Of a stretch of DNA of 64,000 bases, positions 14,001 to 26,000 are shown in pieces; position 1 is the first letter of the stretch; each line of letters begins with the position of its first letter. The position numbers were made by a program, and so were the translations under genes. The stretch comes from Haemaphysalis longicornis (lineage: Eukaryota; Arthropoda; Arachnida; Ixodida; Ixodidae). Under the pieces are notes generated by a model. That model searched no databases. It saw only the letters and a program-made list of their open reading frames with translations, and had not been told where the DNA came from. Location: positions 42,190,245 through 42,254,244 of the forward strand of contig CM023450.1 of NCBI GenBank assembly GCA_013339765.2, written 5' to 3'.

Positions 14001-17000
14001 CGCCGGGTTTTTTCCAGGGTGCTGAGCATGGAAGAGATTGCACGCCGACGAGAGCAGGCACGGCAACGCCACGCTGAACGAATGGCGATGGCTGCGACAG
14101 CTGACTCGAGCTCCTCTGACTCCTTGAAAAATGGACATGCCTGTATGCACTCTTGTTCAGAAGCAACCTTCACGCTGTCTTTCTCGTGCGCTGCAAATAT
14201 GTGATACATGTTGCATGGGGACAGGGCGATCAAAAACGTGTGATAAGGCCCTAAAAGAGTGCCTTGCAATTTGCGTGAGAAAGAAAAAATTGGGATAACA
14301 ATTTGCGGCACATTTGACGGGGCTGCAGCAGCTGTGATGCTTTAACTAGTTAATGCACTCTGCTTATTTCTTTTCCTGGTTTTCGTTTTTCTTTGTTCTG
14401 TTTTGTTGGAAGAAACAATATCCCAGCTGTTTCTCAAGCCTTTGCACTGCACGTTGAGTGTAGTTGCCAGGGAAGAAACAATTATAAAACCTAGGTATTT
14501 TGCTATGTTTAATTCTTAGAAACAAACAGAAACAAAAAAAAAATTCTGGCATCTTCACACCAGCTGAGAACAACATAACATATGCTTTATATAAAAGTAA
14601 CATCCAAAAATTTTTCAGCATGATAGCCAAAGTCCACTGATTGAACAGATTAATTCAAACCTACTTAATTTTAGTTCGCATGATTTTAAATGATGATTAA
14701 TTTGAACTATCCCATCAGTTCTGGCAAAAGCATGCTTTTTTGTATTGGCGGTGAGATGTTTGAGTGGCGCCCCCTGGCTCTGACGTCAGCTTAGGGACTC
14801 GCGCCGCTGTCGTCTGCTACACTAACTCCGCTTGTGGGAGGCAGCAGTGCCCTGCGCTAGAAATCCTCCGCTTTGATGCTTTAATGCATTGAAGAGCGTA
14901 CTTCCAGTAGTTCAGTAATTTTTGCCGGCTTCTGACACATCTGAATAATTTCAAGCTGTATTCCCCAGAACTTTGCAACACACGAAGAGAGAGACAACAA
15001 CTTTCTTCAGAGTATCGGTCAGAATATCGGGTGTAACTCGTCCTTTCTAGCTTATTCGCAAGGTTCAACGCTCAGCGCTCCTCGATAAGTATTCAAGATG
15101 CGTACGCTTGCCTACAGTATTTGTGAGATGCCCTTATGGAGACTCAACAGTCTGTAATGCTACGAACCAAGCAGCGGGCCCCTATTCGCACATCGCACAG
15201 CAGCAAATAAGGCGGCTGTCTTCTATTTCTTTCTTTGACTTGTATTAGATGAATGTCTTTGGTTTTTGTTTTTTCTGTGCCCAACGCGTTAATTTTTTTG
15301 CACCATCACGAACGTCTTATTAGTAGGTTTGGGGTTATTTTGGAGGCTCACAAAGATCGTGTGGATATTTTCTTCAGGCTGTATGGCATACATTCCCTCC
15401 TTCACAAATTGGCTTTCCTTATGGCTGCGTGCAAGAACGTGCATATTTGCAGCTGTGAGTTGGTTATTCAATATACAAATACAAAGAGAAGGTTCCTTTT
15501 ACACCACCGCGATCGCAACCTCAGACATACGTTGTCCAGAGTACTCGAAGGCGGCTTTGTGCTCGCGAATTTCTATCGTGACCATCGTTAGCATAACGAA
15601 ACTGACTATCGAACTGAGCAGTACGGCATGATTACGGTGTTGAAGGCTTGATATAGTCGCTAACGAACGCAATTAATAGTATACGTGCATATATAACAAG
15701 AAACGAAACCGATGAATATTTCCAAGCAGCTCTTTATTGTTTTCCAACTTTTATTTCCAGGCGTAAAGAAGAAAATTAATCTTACCTCCTGGACTGAGGA
15801 CCCGGCCCACTAATCAAACTCGATTTTACGGCTAAATAAAGGTTTCTCCTCCTCCTTCTCCTCCTCTTCCTCCTCTTGAGTGCAAGCTTTCCTGTATAGC
15901 GCATATCTGAATATTGAGAAGATATTGCTGTGGGAAATGTAGCGAAATATCCCTCCAGCTATGAAGAAACATAGCGTTACTGTATTTTTACCGCAGGCGT
16001 GGCTCGTTTTGCTCAATAAAACTCCATACTAGTTAGAGAGCCTGTATAAAACCAACACGCGCCTATACACACAGTTGGTTAGTTGGAACTCAGCCCTACA
16101 TTTTTTGAGGCCATAGTGCATGTCGGCACACTTCCATGCCATGACAACGTAAAGTGATGTGATACAATACTTTCGAGCGTTCGTCAAGGTTGCAAAAACT
16201 GATTTAACCTTACAAGCGATTACCGGGAGTCGCAATGCCTTCTGCCAAAGCCTACAAGGGTCCGAGAAGGCCCTGGAATTTGTTTTGGACTTGTGTTTTC
16301 GCTGTTGTCGGCTACTAGCAGCTGGATGTTCCCTTTGTTTCGAAATATTGCTTACAAACAAAGCCGACGATAGCCTAGCACCGACTCTTCGCGCCTGCAA
16401 AACAAGACCGGCTTCGCTAAGAATGGGGCGACGCTGGCCAATTTTCTTTCCGTAGCGGCATCGAAAACTATACGTTAAATCACGCCTTGAGCTAGTGCAG
16501 GCGATTTTAAGTCTATTCTTATGATAATAAGTCACGCACACGCAAAATGTAGTGCGAACAAGCATCAGACGTCAACCGAGCGCAAAGAAACAGCAGGGAG
16601 AGTGAGCCCGAGTGAAGCAGACGACAATGCAGAATCCCTAAGCCGACGTCAGCGGAGGCGCGCTTCGCAGCGCCGCCCGTGGTCGCGCTCACCGCCAATA
16701 GGAGAAATGTCATGCTAATTTGACCTCATTTGAGTGGCAGAGATGCACTACGGTTAATCTGAACAAGATTCTCTGTTGTCACAGGCTTCCTTTTCACCAA
16801 AGAGCAATTTACAAGGTGAGGAAAGTAGGCAAAGGAAATTCTGTTGAGCGGTGATTATTACTGATTATTTTAGGGCTGTGGGGGCACAAATTTTTGGTGC
16901 TTTAGTTTCAAGCTTCAGAGTCTACAACTGTGGGGAAGTAATTAGCGTTGCCTTAATGGTTGCCAGGCTTTTTTATGTTCAGATAAGTGAAGCTGCAATG

Positions 17001-20000
17001 TAAGTTTTTTGCTGCTCCCAAGGTGCTCCAAAATCAAGCTCTGGTACAATAGTGCTCCAAAATAACATTTTTTCAGCTCCAAAAATTGCTCCAATAGTTC
17101 AAATGGCTGGATCACTCCTGATTTTGCCTAAGGGCACCACAAGTACACACCTGGAATGAACCTTTATAATGAGGCCTTCCAAGTTACATTGCAACTTTGG
17201 GTGTCACCCTAGTTTGGCTGCAGACTTGTCATTTAGTTTGCAAACACTGCCAAGTTTCGAGGTGTCTTTGAAAAAGGTTGTCACTGAACGATTGCATTGT
17301 GTCGCCGGGTTTTTTCCAGGGTGCTGAGCATGGAAGAGATTGCACGCCGACGAGAGCAGGCACGGCAACGCCACGCTGAACGAATGGCGATGGCCGCGAC
17401 AGCTGACTCGAGCTCCTCTGACGCCTTGAAAAACGGACATGCCTGTAAGCACTCTCGTTCAGAAGCAGCCTTCACGTTGTCTTTCTCGTGCGCTGCAAAT
17501 ATGTGATACATGTTGCATGGGGACAGGACTATCAAAAACGTGTGATCAGGCCCTAAAAAAGTGCCTTGCGATTTGCTTGAGAAAGAAAAGGTTGGGATAA
17601 CAATCTGCTGCACATTTGACGGAGCTGCAGCAGCTGTGATGCTTTAACTAGTTAATGCATTCTTCTTTTTTCTTTTCCTGGTTTTCGTTTTTCTTTGTTC
17701 TGTTTTGTTGGAAGAAACAATATCCCAGCTGTTTCTCAAGCCTTTGCACGGCACGTTGAGTGTAGTTACCAGAGAAGAAACAATTATAAAACCTGGGTAT
17801 TTTGCTGTTTTTAATTCTTAAACAGAAACAAAAAAATTCTGGCATCTTCACACCAGCTGAGAACAACATAACATATTCTTCATATAAAAATAACATCCAA
17901 AAATTTTTCTGCATGATAGCCAAAGTCCACTGGTTGAACAGATTAATTCAAACCTCATTAATTTTAGTTTGCATAATTTTAAATGATGATTAATTTGAAC
18001 TTTTCCATCAGCTCTGGCAAAAGCATGCGTATTTGTATAGGAGAAATGTCATACTAATTTGACCTCATTTGAGTGGCAGAGATGCACAACGGTTAATCTG
18101 AACAAGATTCCCTGTCGTCACAGGCTTCCTTTTCACCAAAAAGCAGTTTACAAGGTGAGGAAAGTAGGCAAAGAAAATTCTGTTGAGCGGTGATTATTAC
18201 TCATTATTTTATGCCAGGCTTCATCTATATAAGTGCATTTTAAGCGTCACCAAGCCTTTTTGTTTCCTCATGCATGCTGAAACGAATCACTGCAAAGCAT
18301 TGACAGTGGAAAGGTTGGCATGCAGGCTGAATATATTTTACCTTAGGTTTCCTGGTGCCGAATTTTTGTGTTTCCCTATGTAAGGTACTTGTAGATTGCA
18401 GGTGTGTAAAATTTTCATAAAAGGCGTTACCCACGGATCACCGTTCGTGAACCACAAGAGTACACTTGTATGCCTTACGATGTTTCCATTATATTCTTAC
18501 CTCGAATAGTTCAATGCATACAGTGTGCTTGCCAAGTTACCTGTAATTATCAGCATCAACTCTAAGGATCACATACTTAGGTCACTTAGATCCGGTATAT
18601 ATTTCTGATAATGGCACAGAGGACTGTGCCACAACCAAGGGGAGTCCATTTGTTTGAACTCCAGTTTATTTGAATGCATTTTTTATTTCCTCAGAGTCTG
18701 CATTAGGGAAGCTCAACTCTGTAACTTAACATTTGTGCTGCAAGAAATTGTTTTTTTCACGTTCCCAAGGGCGCTTTTTTTGGCTTGGAAATAAAGCAGT
18801 AGTCATCTGAATTATTACTATAAAAACGTTATCCACTTTCTTACATTCCCACTTTTTGTGCTTTTTTCCCCCCTTTCTTTCGCCCTTCAAAGTACCAGCT
18901 CAAGAGGAGGCCAGCCTGGAGGAGAAAGATGAGAATGACTCCACCTTCATAGCGTTTGGCCGTGTGTTCAGCGGCACACTGAAGCGAGGGCAGCAAGTGT
19001 TCGTGCTCGGGCCCAAGCACGATCCCACAAAGTTTCTCGAGAAGGTCAGTCAGCGCTGCCTAACCCCTTTCTCCCCTTTGCCCCATCGATTTGTCTGGTG
19101 TTGTTACCATCACTTAGTACTCTCTCTCTGCCCTTGATATCGTGCAGGCTTTGACCGTAGACCCGACCCTGCGGCTGAAAGACCTGGGGCCGGAAGAGCA
19201 CATTACCATAGCAACCGTGGAAAAGCTCTACCTGCTGATGGGCAGGGAGCTGGAGGAGCTCGAATGTGTTCCTGCTGGGAATATCCTTGGTATGTTCTCG
19301 TGGTACCTGATGTCGGCGTTGCATGTCAGTGCACTTTTTTTTTCTAGTTAGAACCACGTCAAAATAAAAATGAGACTGAATTTGGTTTGTGGGTAGTGTG
19401 TTTTTACGCGGCCTCTGCAGCAGACAGAATGAATTAATGTTTGCGGGTGTTGGTCCGTGGTGCCCAAAAATCGAAGCATCTTATAAAACGATACGCAGCT
19501 TTGATATTTTAAAATTGATCTGGAAAAGGCCTTGCTTCAAGTATTTTGAGGATACGGACATGTGTGGATGTGGTGTCTATTTAACATTTGCTAGGTTTCA
19601 AACAACAGATAGAACAGTTTCGGGCTTATAAAGCAGACAGTTGGGTAGTAATTTTACCTGTGTGGGTCTACAGTAGACGACCGATTTTTCGGAGCTGGAG
19701 GGGAACGGAAAATAGTCCGAATAAAAGAGGAGTCTGAAAATTCCGTAAGCCGCAAGAATGAACTTCATTTCATTTAAATAGGAGTGAAAAAGTTGCAAAT
19801 GGCCCCTTGCCTCAAATTTTTCCTTCTTGTAAGAACGTCTTCTCGTATCTCTGCTAGTGTCATGTTTTTTTCCTAAACATTGGACAACACCAAGGCTTTG
19901 GCAACGTCTTGTGTTGACGGTCGCGAGCTGTCGGGAGTGTCGAACCATGTATGACCCGTTTCCGGCTTCCACTATTGCTCCCACCGCAGGCTACATGCAA

Positions 20001-23000
20001 AATTATGTCCTCTAAGATAAAAGTTTGTTTACCCGGTGGGAGTCAAGCCAATCCCCATCCCCATCCATACCGAAACTAACCAGAAAGCTTAGGATACAAA
20101 ATGGCGGGTTCCTGGAGTCCCACTGTGGCTTTGTTGTGGAAAATTTTATCTGGAAAATCGAACCTCTGGCTTTATTTTGTCCGAAATATCCGTTGTTCGT
20201 ATACATTACTCCTATGGTAAAACTGGCAGTTTCTCGGGAAAGTCCAGAACATCCAGCAAGTTGGAATTTTCGGAGTCCGAAAAAATGGTCGGCGACTGTA
20301 TATGTCGTGGGACTAGTCTAGCTCGCTTAAAACAAACAGATTGGGAAACGGAAATCAGTTCATTGTATCCATTTTTCACTATGTCTGAACATAAAATGTA
20401 TGCACACAAATGGTAATGGGAAGTGAAAATTTGTTCTTTATAGCCTAGATTTCGTCAAAACTGAGTTTGCTATAAGGGGGCTATACTGTATGTTTTTAAT
20501 CACCAGGCAACAGTGTGTTGTGAGCTGCCACTGTATTGGCCAGTGGGGTGCTGAAAAGGGACACGAGTTTGCATCTACATTGCGGAGACCAAGTTCAAAT
20601 TTGCTGTGATGGTTTAATATGTTTCTCTTTATTGTTTATTGTGTTTACTCGAATCTAGCGCACCCTGGATACTAGCGCGCACCTGATTTGGGGACCACAA
20701 AAAAGACAAAAACGCAAAAGTTTCCTGCACAGGACAAGCGCCGTTAATGGATGCAAGAACTTTAGGTGTTATTGGGCTGGTTGACTCTCATCACCCTCCA
20801 GCCACAACATACTCCATAATAAACCACCCATGAGGGCCGCCCTTCCAAATTCTAGTCACGAAAACTCGGGAAAAATATCTTTAAGATGTCATGGAACGAC
20901 AATCCCTCAGTAGAACTAAGTATAGACAAGAGGGGGCTAAGTATAGAAAAGCAAGATAGCTGATTTCAGATAGCAAGCCCTCGCGGCTAAGTATAGAAAA
21001 GTGGGGGCTTGCTATCTGAAAAGGAGTGTTTGCTATCTGCTAGCTTCTATTTTTAACTTTTACCTGCACAAGAAGCACTGGCAAGGCCGTGAGGAGCCTT
21101 TCACACGGGCTGCACATGACCTTTGCGCCTTCCTGATACAAAGGAAGGCACAGTGCACAGTTTGACGAAGGACGGACAGATTTCTGTGGTGTGTATACGG
21201 ACCACCAACTTGCCCAACTTGCCTTCTGGATAATACACCGGCACGCCAGTTGCCCACACCACCCACCAGGAGGATACGTGCATGTGCATCCTTTTTTGTG
21301 CATGCGTGGGTGTGTTCTCCTCATTCTGCGCGAAGACATAAACCTCTTTTGAAACTTAATTTTCATTTTGGCGTTGCCATGGGTTTTGCAATCTTTGACG
21401 CTTAGCTGGCACAACTGCGATTACAGTTGCCTTGCTAAGCCGGTAATGCATGATAAGCAACCACTAGCGCTGGTTCGGCTGGTACTTGATGCTAATTGCG
21501 CATGCGATTTCGGGGCGCATTTTTCGGGAAAAAGGGTGTGCATGAGAACCGAGTGAACTGGTAATCCAACTGTGCTGTACAACTGAGTGTGATGGATTGC
21601 TACGTGATGAGTATATGAGCAGCTATGCATTCAGAGAAAAGGACATAAATGAAGTGATGTGGGGTGAATGAATCAGGAGACATAGATTTGGCTTACAGGA
21701 GTGCAGAGCTTAAAAGGTAATAGGAGACCTTAAAAAGGGGGGGGGGGGGGTTCTATGTGACGTGACTGTAGTGGAAGGGTGTGACCAGTTGAAAACATAT
21801 CTTATTGATGGCTCTGGTAGTTCAAGTAATGTTTGAAAAAAGGCAGCTGTCATTACCACCTCTTGTGTAAGATGTAGCTATTCAGTTAACAGCCCTTCTA
21901 CTACAAGGACAATTTTTTTTATCGAGTTTCTCCTAGCAAGTGAATCACCCGGGTATTCACATGGCGATTCGTATAACACTTTTGTTGCCGCTGGTGTTTG
22001 GGGGGGAGGGAGTGTCGCCAAAAGAAGTGTGGAAACCGCAAACGACAAGTGGAGCGTCATACCTCATGAATCGTTGTGTCAGTGACACTTGAATGCTTGT
22101 TAAAAATTTTGGGAATACTAGCGACTGGCACAAAACCCCAGCACGTCATTGCACTGTGTCCATTTGTCTTGCGGTGTCATGCAGGCATCGGGGGCCTGGA
22201 AGAGCATGTGGTGCGGACGGCCACCCTGTCAGACGTGGTGGCGTGCGCCCCTTTTGCGGACATGCGGGGCTTTATGATGCCCATCCTGCGCGTTGCCCTG
22301 GAGCCCCGGCGCTTGGCCGACATGGCCGCCCTGGTGCGGGGCCTCAAGCTGCTCCACCAGGCCGACCCCTGTGTCCAGGTGCTGCTGCAGGAGACCGGGG
22401 AACATGTGCTGCTCACCGCGGGGGAGGTGCACCTCGAGCGGTGCCTCAACGACCTCACCCAAAGGTGGGAGAAGATGCACGGGAACCTTTGGTGGCCTTG
22501 TGCATTGGAGTCGGTGGCATCGGGGGATGCTGCTTGACTAAATGCTGTGCTCACTAAAGAGAGCACGGATGACTATGGTAGCCAGCTCCTTTTATGTGCT
22601 GCTTTCAGTCTGTCTTGAGGGTAGCTGTTACCGTTTAGCATTACTTATGCTTATTTCCCTGCCACATGTTGACCTGCTAGAGCACACTTCCTGCAGTCTT
22701 TGTTGCAAAGATGCTTTGCAGCAGCATCAATGCAAGCTTGTCTCTGCACTGTTATGATCGCAAACTTGAAGGAATTTCGGTCTCAACTCTAGTAAAGATC
22801 ACATCAATTTTTCATGTCTTTCTTTGCCCTGTATTGCAAGTCTCCTTCCTTGAACTGCCGTTTTCATTCCTGTATAAGAAAAAATTGTTATGGTGACGTC
22901 TATAGGCAAAGAGTACGTTTAGGTCACTTAAAAACTGAAACTAAAGCGTGGCAAACTGTTCGCATGGCGACGCAGTGAAACATTCCCCTCGTGAGGGGCA

Positions 23001-26000
23001 CGATCAAATGCAGAGCATTTCCGGGGGCGCACGACGTTAAGTAGTTTGCGTTACGTTAATGTTGTTGCACTTGTGGCAACTGCTGACGAGAGAGCGCTCG
23101 TCAGCAGTAATTTGGATGAGTCAACGATATAAGGCGCGTTCGTAACGTCCCATTCTGTGTCGGCTTTGTGGCGCAGTGGGTAGAGCGCCATGTACATTGC
23201 GTTCCGCCCGCAGGGTCGAGGGATCGAAACCTGGCGCCGGATAGTACTTTCTTTTATATAGTGTAGGGGGAGGGGTGCGGACAACGACGGTGCGGACTAC
23301 GACGGGACAACGCGGGTGACATCGTGAGTTACTGAAATGCTCTGCATTTAAAATGTGTTGATTATAGCTTAGTTATACCCTCATTACACTAATAATGAAA
23401 CTTTGGGTTGAGGTCACCACATGAGATGAAAGTTGCCCCTATATAAAATATGATATCACCACTGAAGCTAAAAGTCGCAGGATAGCTTCTGTATGTTTGT
23501 TTTATGCCAAATAAAAATTTTGGCGTACCCTTTTTAGACGAGCCTTTGCTTTTCTACAGGCTAGTACTAAAGCATGCATGAAACATTGTAAATTGCAGTT
23601 TTCCTGTTGAAAATTGCTGAATATTTAGTTTACAATTTATCGCTAATAAAACGAAAATGATATTCGCTTCATATCAGATCTGAAACCGAGAATTACTTTC
23701 CCTTGTTGGTTAGACAAGAATTAAAGAAAGGGAGTGTCCTCCTCATTCACTGCCATTTCTTGACAGGTCGCGTTCATGCGTCTCATTTTCTCACTTTTCC
23801 ACCCTGCCTTGCAGGTTTGCCAAGGTGGAAATCAACGTTTCAGACCCCATCATACCCTTCCGGGAAACCATAGTGGAGCCACCCAAGGTGGACATGGTGA
23901 ACGAGGCCATAGAGGACAAGAACCCCATACAGAGGGCACAAAAGATGTAAGTCCAATTTACTTCCCTGTGGGTAACACCAATGAGAATCGCTTTTAGTGT
24001 GCAGAATGTGTCAGCATTGTTTTTTAAAAAACTATCATCAGCACAAAGGGAGCCAGAAAATTGTTTGTGATTGCAGCACCTTCACAAAAGGGAGAGGCAG
24101 GTGATTCAGTGTTGGTGTCCTTTACAAAGGGCTGTAACGTGAAAGTCCACTGTCATTTTTTCATCTGGTTCCGCATACTGTGCGTACTTCCCACATTGAC
24201 ATTACCACTGCAGATATACTGGTAAGGTGTAAGGTTGATATCCATCTGCAAAGGCAAACCTGTGTAAGCTGTACACAGTTACAGTGAACTTGCTAACATC
24301 ACTAATATTATGCGTGAGCACCATTCAAGCATTACTTGTCTCACTTGCAGAAGTTTTGTTGCCTAATATCTGACAGCTGGGTCTTGTCAGCAAAATGATC
24401 GATATTCGTGTTGTCTGCGATGGCTTCACAACGTAACCAGTCAGGTATATTGGTTAGTGACAATAACAGCAACCGTCAGAAGCTCCCGGGCTGTCCTATT
24501 AACCAATTTCCATTTAACTGCGACATTAACAATAAATACTCAAATCCAGGCAGGTCTTGATTCTATTCTGACCCCCAAAATCCGGAAGGTCAGAAAATAA
24601 AAAAAAAGCTTACCTCGATTGTAAGCCAAATGAAAAAAGGCCTTGGACTGACTCTAGAACATGCATTAGAGCATGCACTTTATTACGCTTGCGGCGCTCG
24701 TTGTAGCATATTCAATGCTCACTCGTCGTTGTCGCTTTCGTCGACATTGCTGCCCTCTTTGTTGCCGTCCTCTTCCCACGGCGCACTGTCCTCACTTCCA
24801 TCCAGCATGTTCGAGATGCTGCGCTTACAGAAGGCCCACACAATTAGCTCGAGCGAAATTTCGTCCCATGCTGCGGCAGCCCAGTTCGCCGCTTGGCCGA
24901 GTGAAGCGCGCTTGATGCGCCCGTTGGGTGGGAGTTGGTGTTCTTGAAGCTTCAGCCAGTCATTGTAATGCTTCCGCAGCCTGTCCTTAAATGGCTTATT
25001 GATGACCACGTCGAGCGGTTGTAGCCGGCTCGTCATACTGCTGGGTATTACACTCAAATCCTGCTACAACGGAATTGACTGGACGTGCGAAAAATTTCAT
25101 TGAAGAGAAATTCGTTGAGGTGAAATCTTTGCCAACACGCCATGGAAAAACAAGAAAATAGCCCTGTATATTATCCGCATCATTGACAGCATAATGCAGT
25201 GTTTAGAAAAAGTATTGATGCGCAATTGCATGCCGTGTTTATTCGGTTATCTCTATTTTTTACCTGCACACAAAGAGCGCATTATTGGGGGGGTGTTGAA
25301 GAAATGCAGTTGCAAAACATATTGCTGTACAACAAGGCATATCTACTGTGCTGATTACTTGAAGATAGCTGCTGGGCTGTCGAAAGCCCCCCTCTCGCTT
25401 GTGGCAGGCAGGAGGGGTGCCTTATCTTATCCTCTGACGAGGCACCAGGGCAACTGGCCTTGGCAGGCAAGCCACCCGCTTGCACTTAGCGCCAGTGCGC
25501 TTTGTGACTAATAAAGGATGACACCAGTTCAAGACAACACAAAAACATCATTTTTGCTTTTGACTTTGAATAACTGTAGAAGGAAAACTGCAATGACAGC
25601 TGCTCACAACGCATACATGACGGCACCGCCCCAGGAGCAGAGCCCATTCGCACGGTTTTAACTGGATACGGGTTGGCTGTAGCCCCTCATGTAAAGATGG
25701 CCAGCCACATTGTTATCACCAACAAACAATGGCATCCATCTATGAGTTTGTTTTTGTTTATGGGTGATAGCATGGGTGTGCGGTGCACATTTTCAGAAAA
25801 ACTGAGTGCCTTGAATATATAGGTGGTATTCGTTGAAAAGTTTAGCTCTCCATTTCTTCGCTTGGCAACGCTGGAAACTGCCACAGACATGGCCGATGTG
25901 CCACGGACATGGCGCGGCTCGGGCCACTGCGCCCGCACGCCGAAGAAAAAAAACACCGGCGTGCGTCGTCTGCTCCGTTTCAACCCGATTCTCAACGGTG

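Larger units (their letters stand above)
13574..18211 (+). repeat. tandem duplication containing EFL1 exon 13 twice
   Basis: A unit of about 1.34 kb is present twice in direct orientation: 13574-14744 plus 16699-16871, and 16872-18211. The copies line up with an offset of about 3.3 kb and are nearly identical, including intron flanks and an exon in each. The first copy is split by a 1.95-kb DNA element. The junction between copies lies at about 16870, in ATTATTTTAGGGCTG. Confidence 0.9.

Noticed and set aside
16029..16565. 178-codon minus-strand ORF inside the 1.95-kb DNA element as a transposase
   Set aside because: No DDE-like motifs or helix-turn-helix pattern seen; the element is better called non-autonomous.
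22177..22566. Minus-strand and other-frame ORFs over EFL1 exon 16
   Set aside because: Shadows of the high-GC plus-strand exon, which has clear domain III motifs.
23160..23250. tRNA gene
   Set aside because: A- and B-box-like parts are present, but the acceptor stem does not pair and the sequence is part of a repeat found twice.
24076..24099. Small EFL1 exon after exon 17 (between a GATTGCAG and a GTGATT)
   Set aside because: Its 24-base length keeps phase 2 and does not solve the phase mismatch with exon 18.
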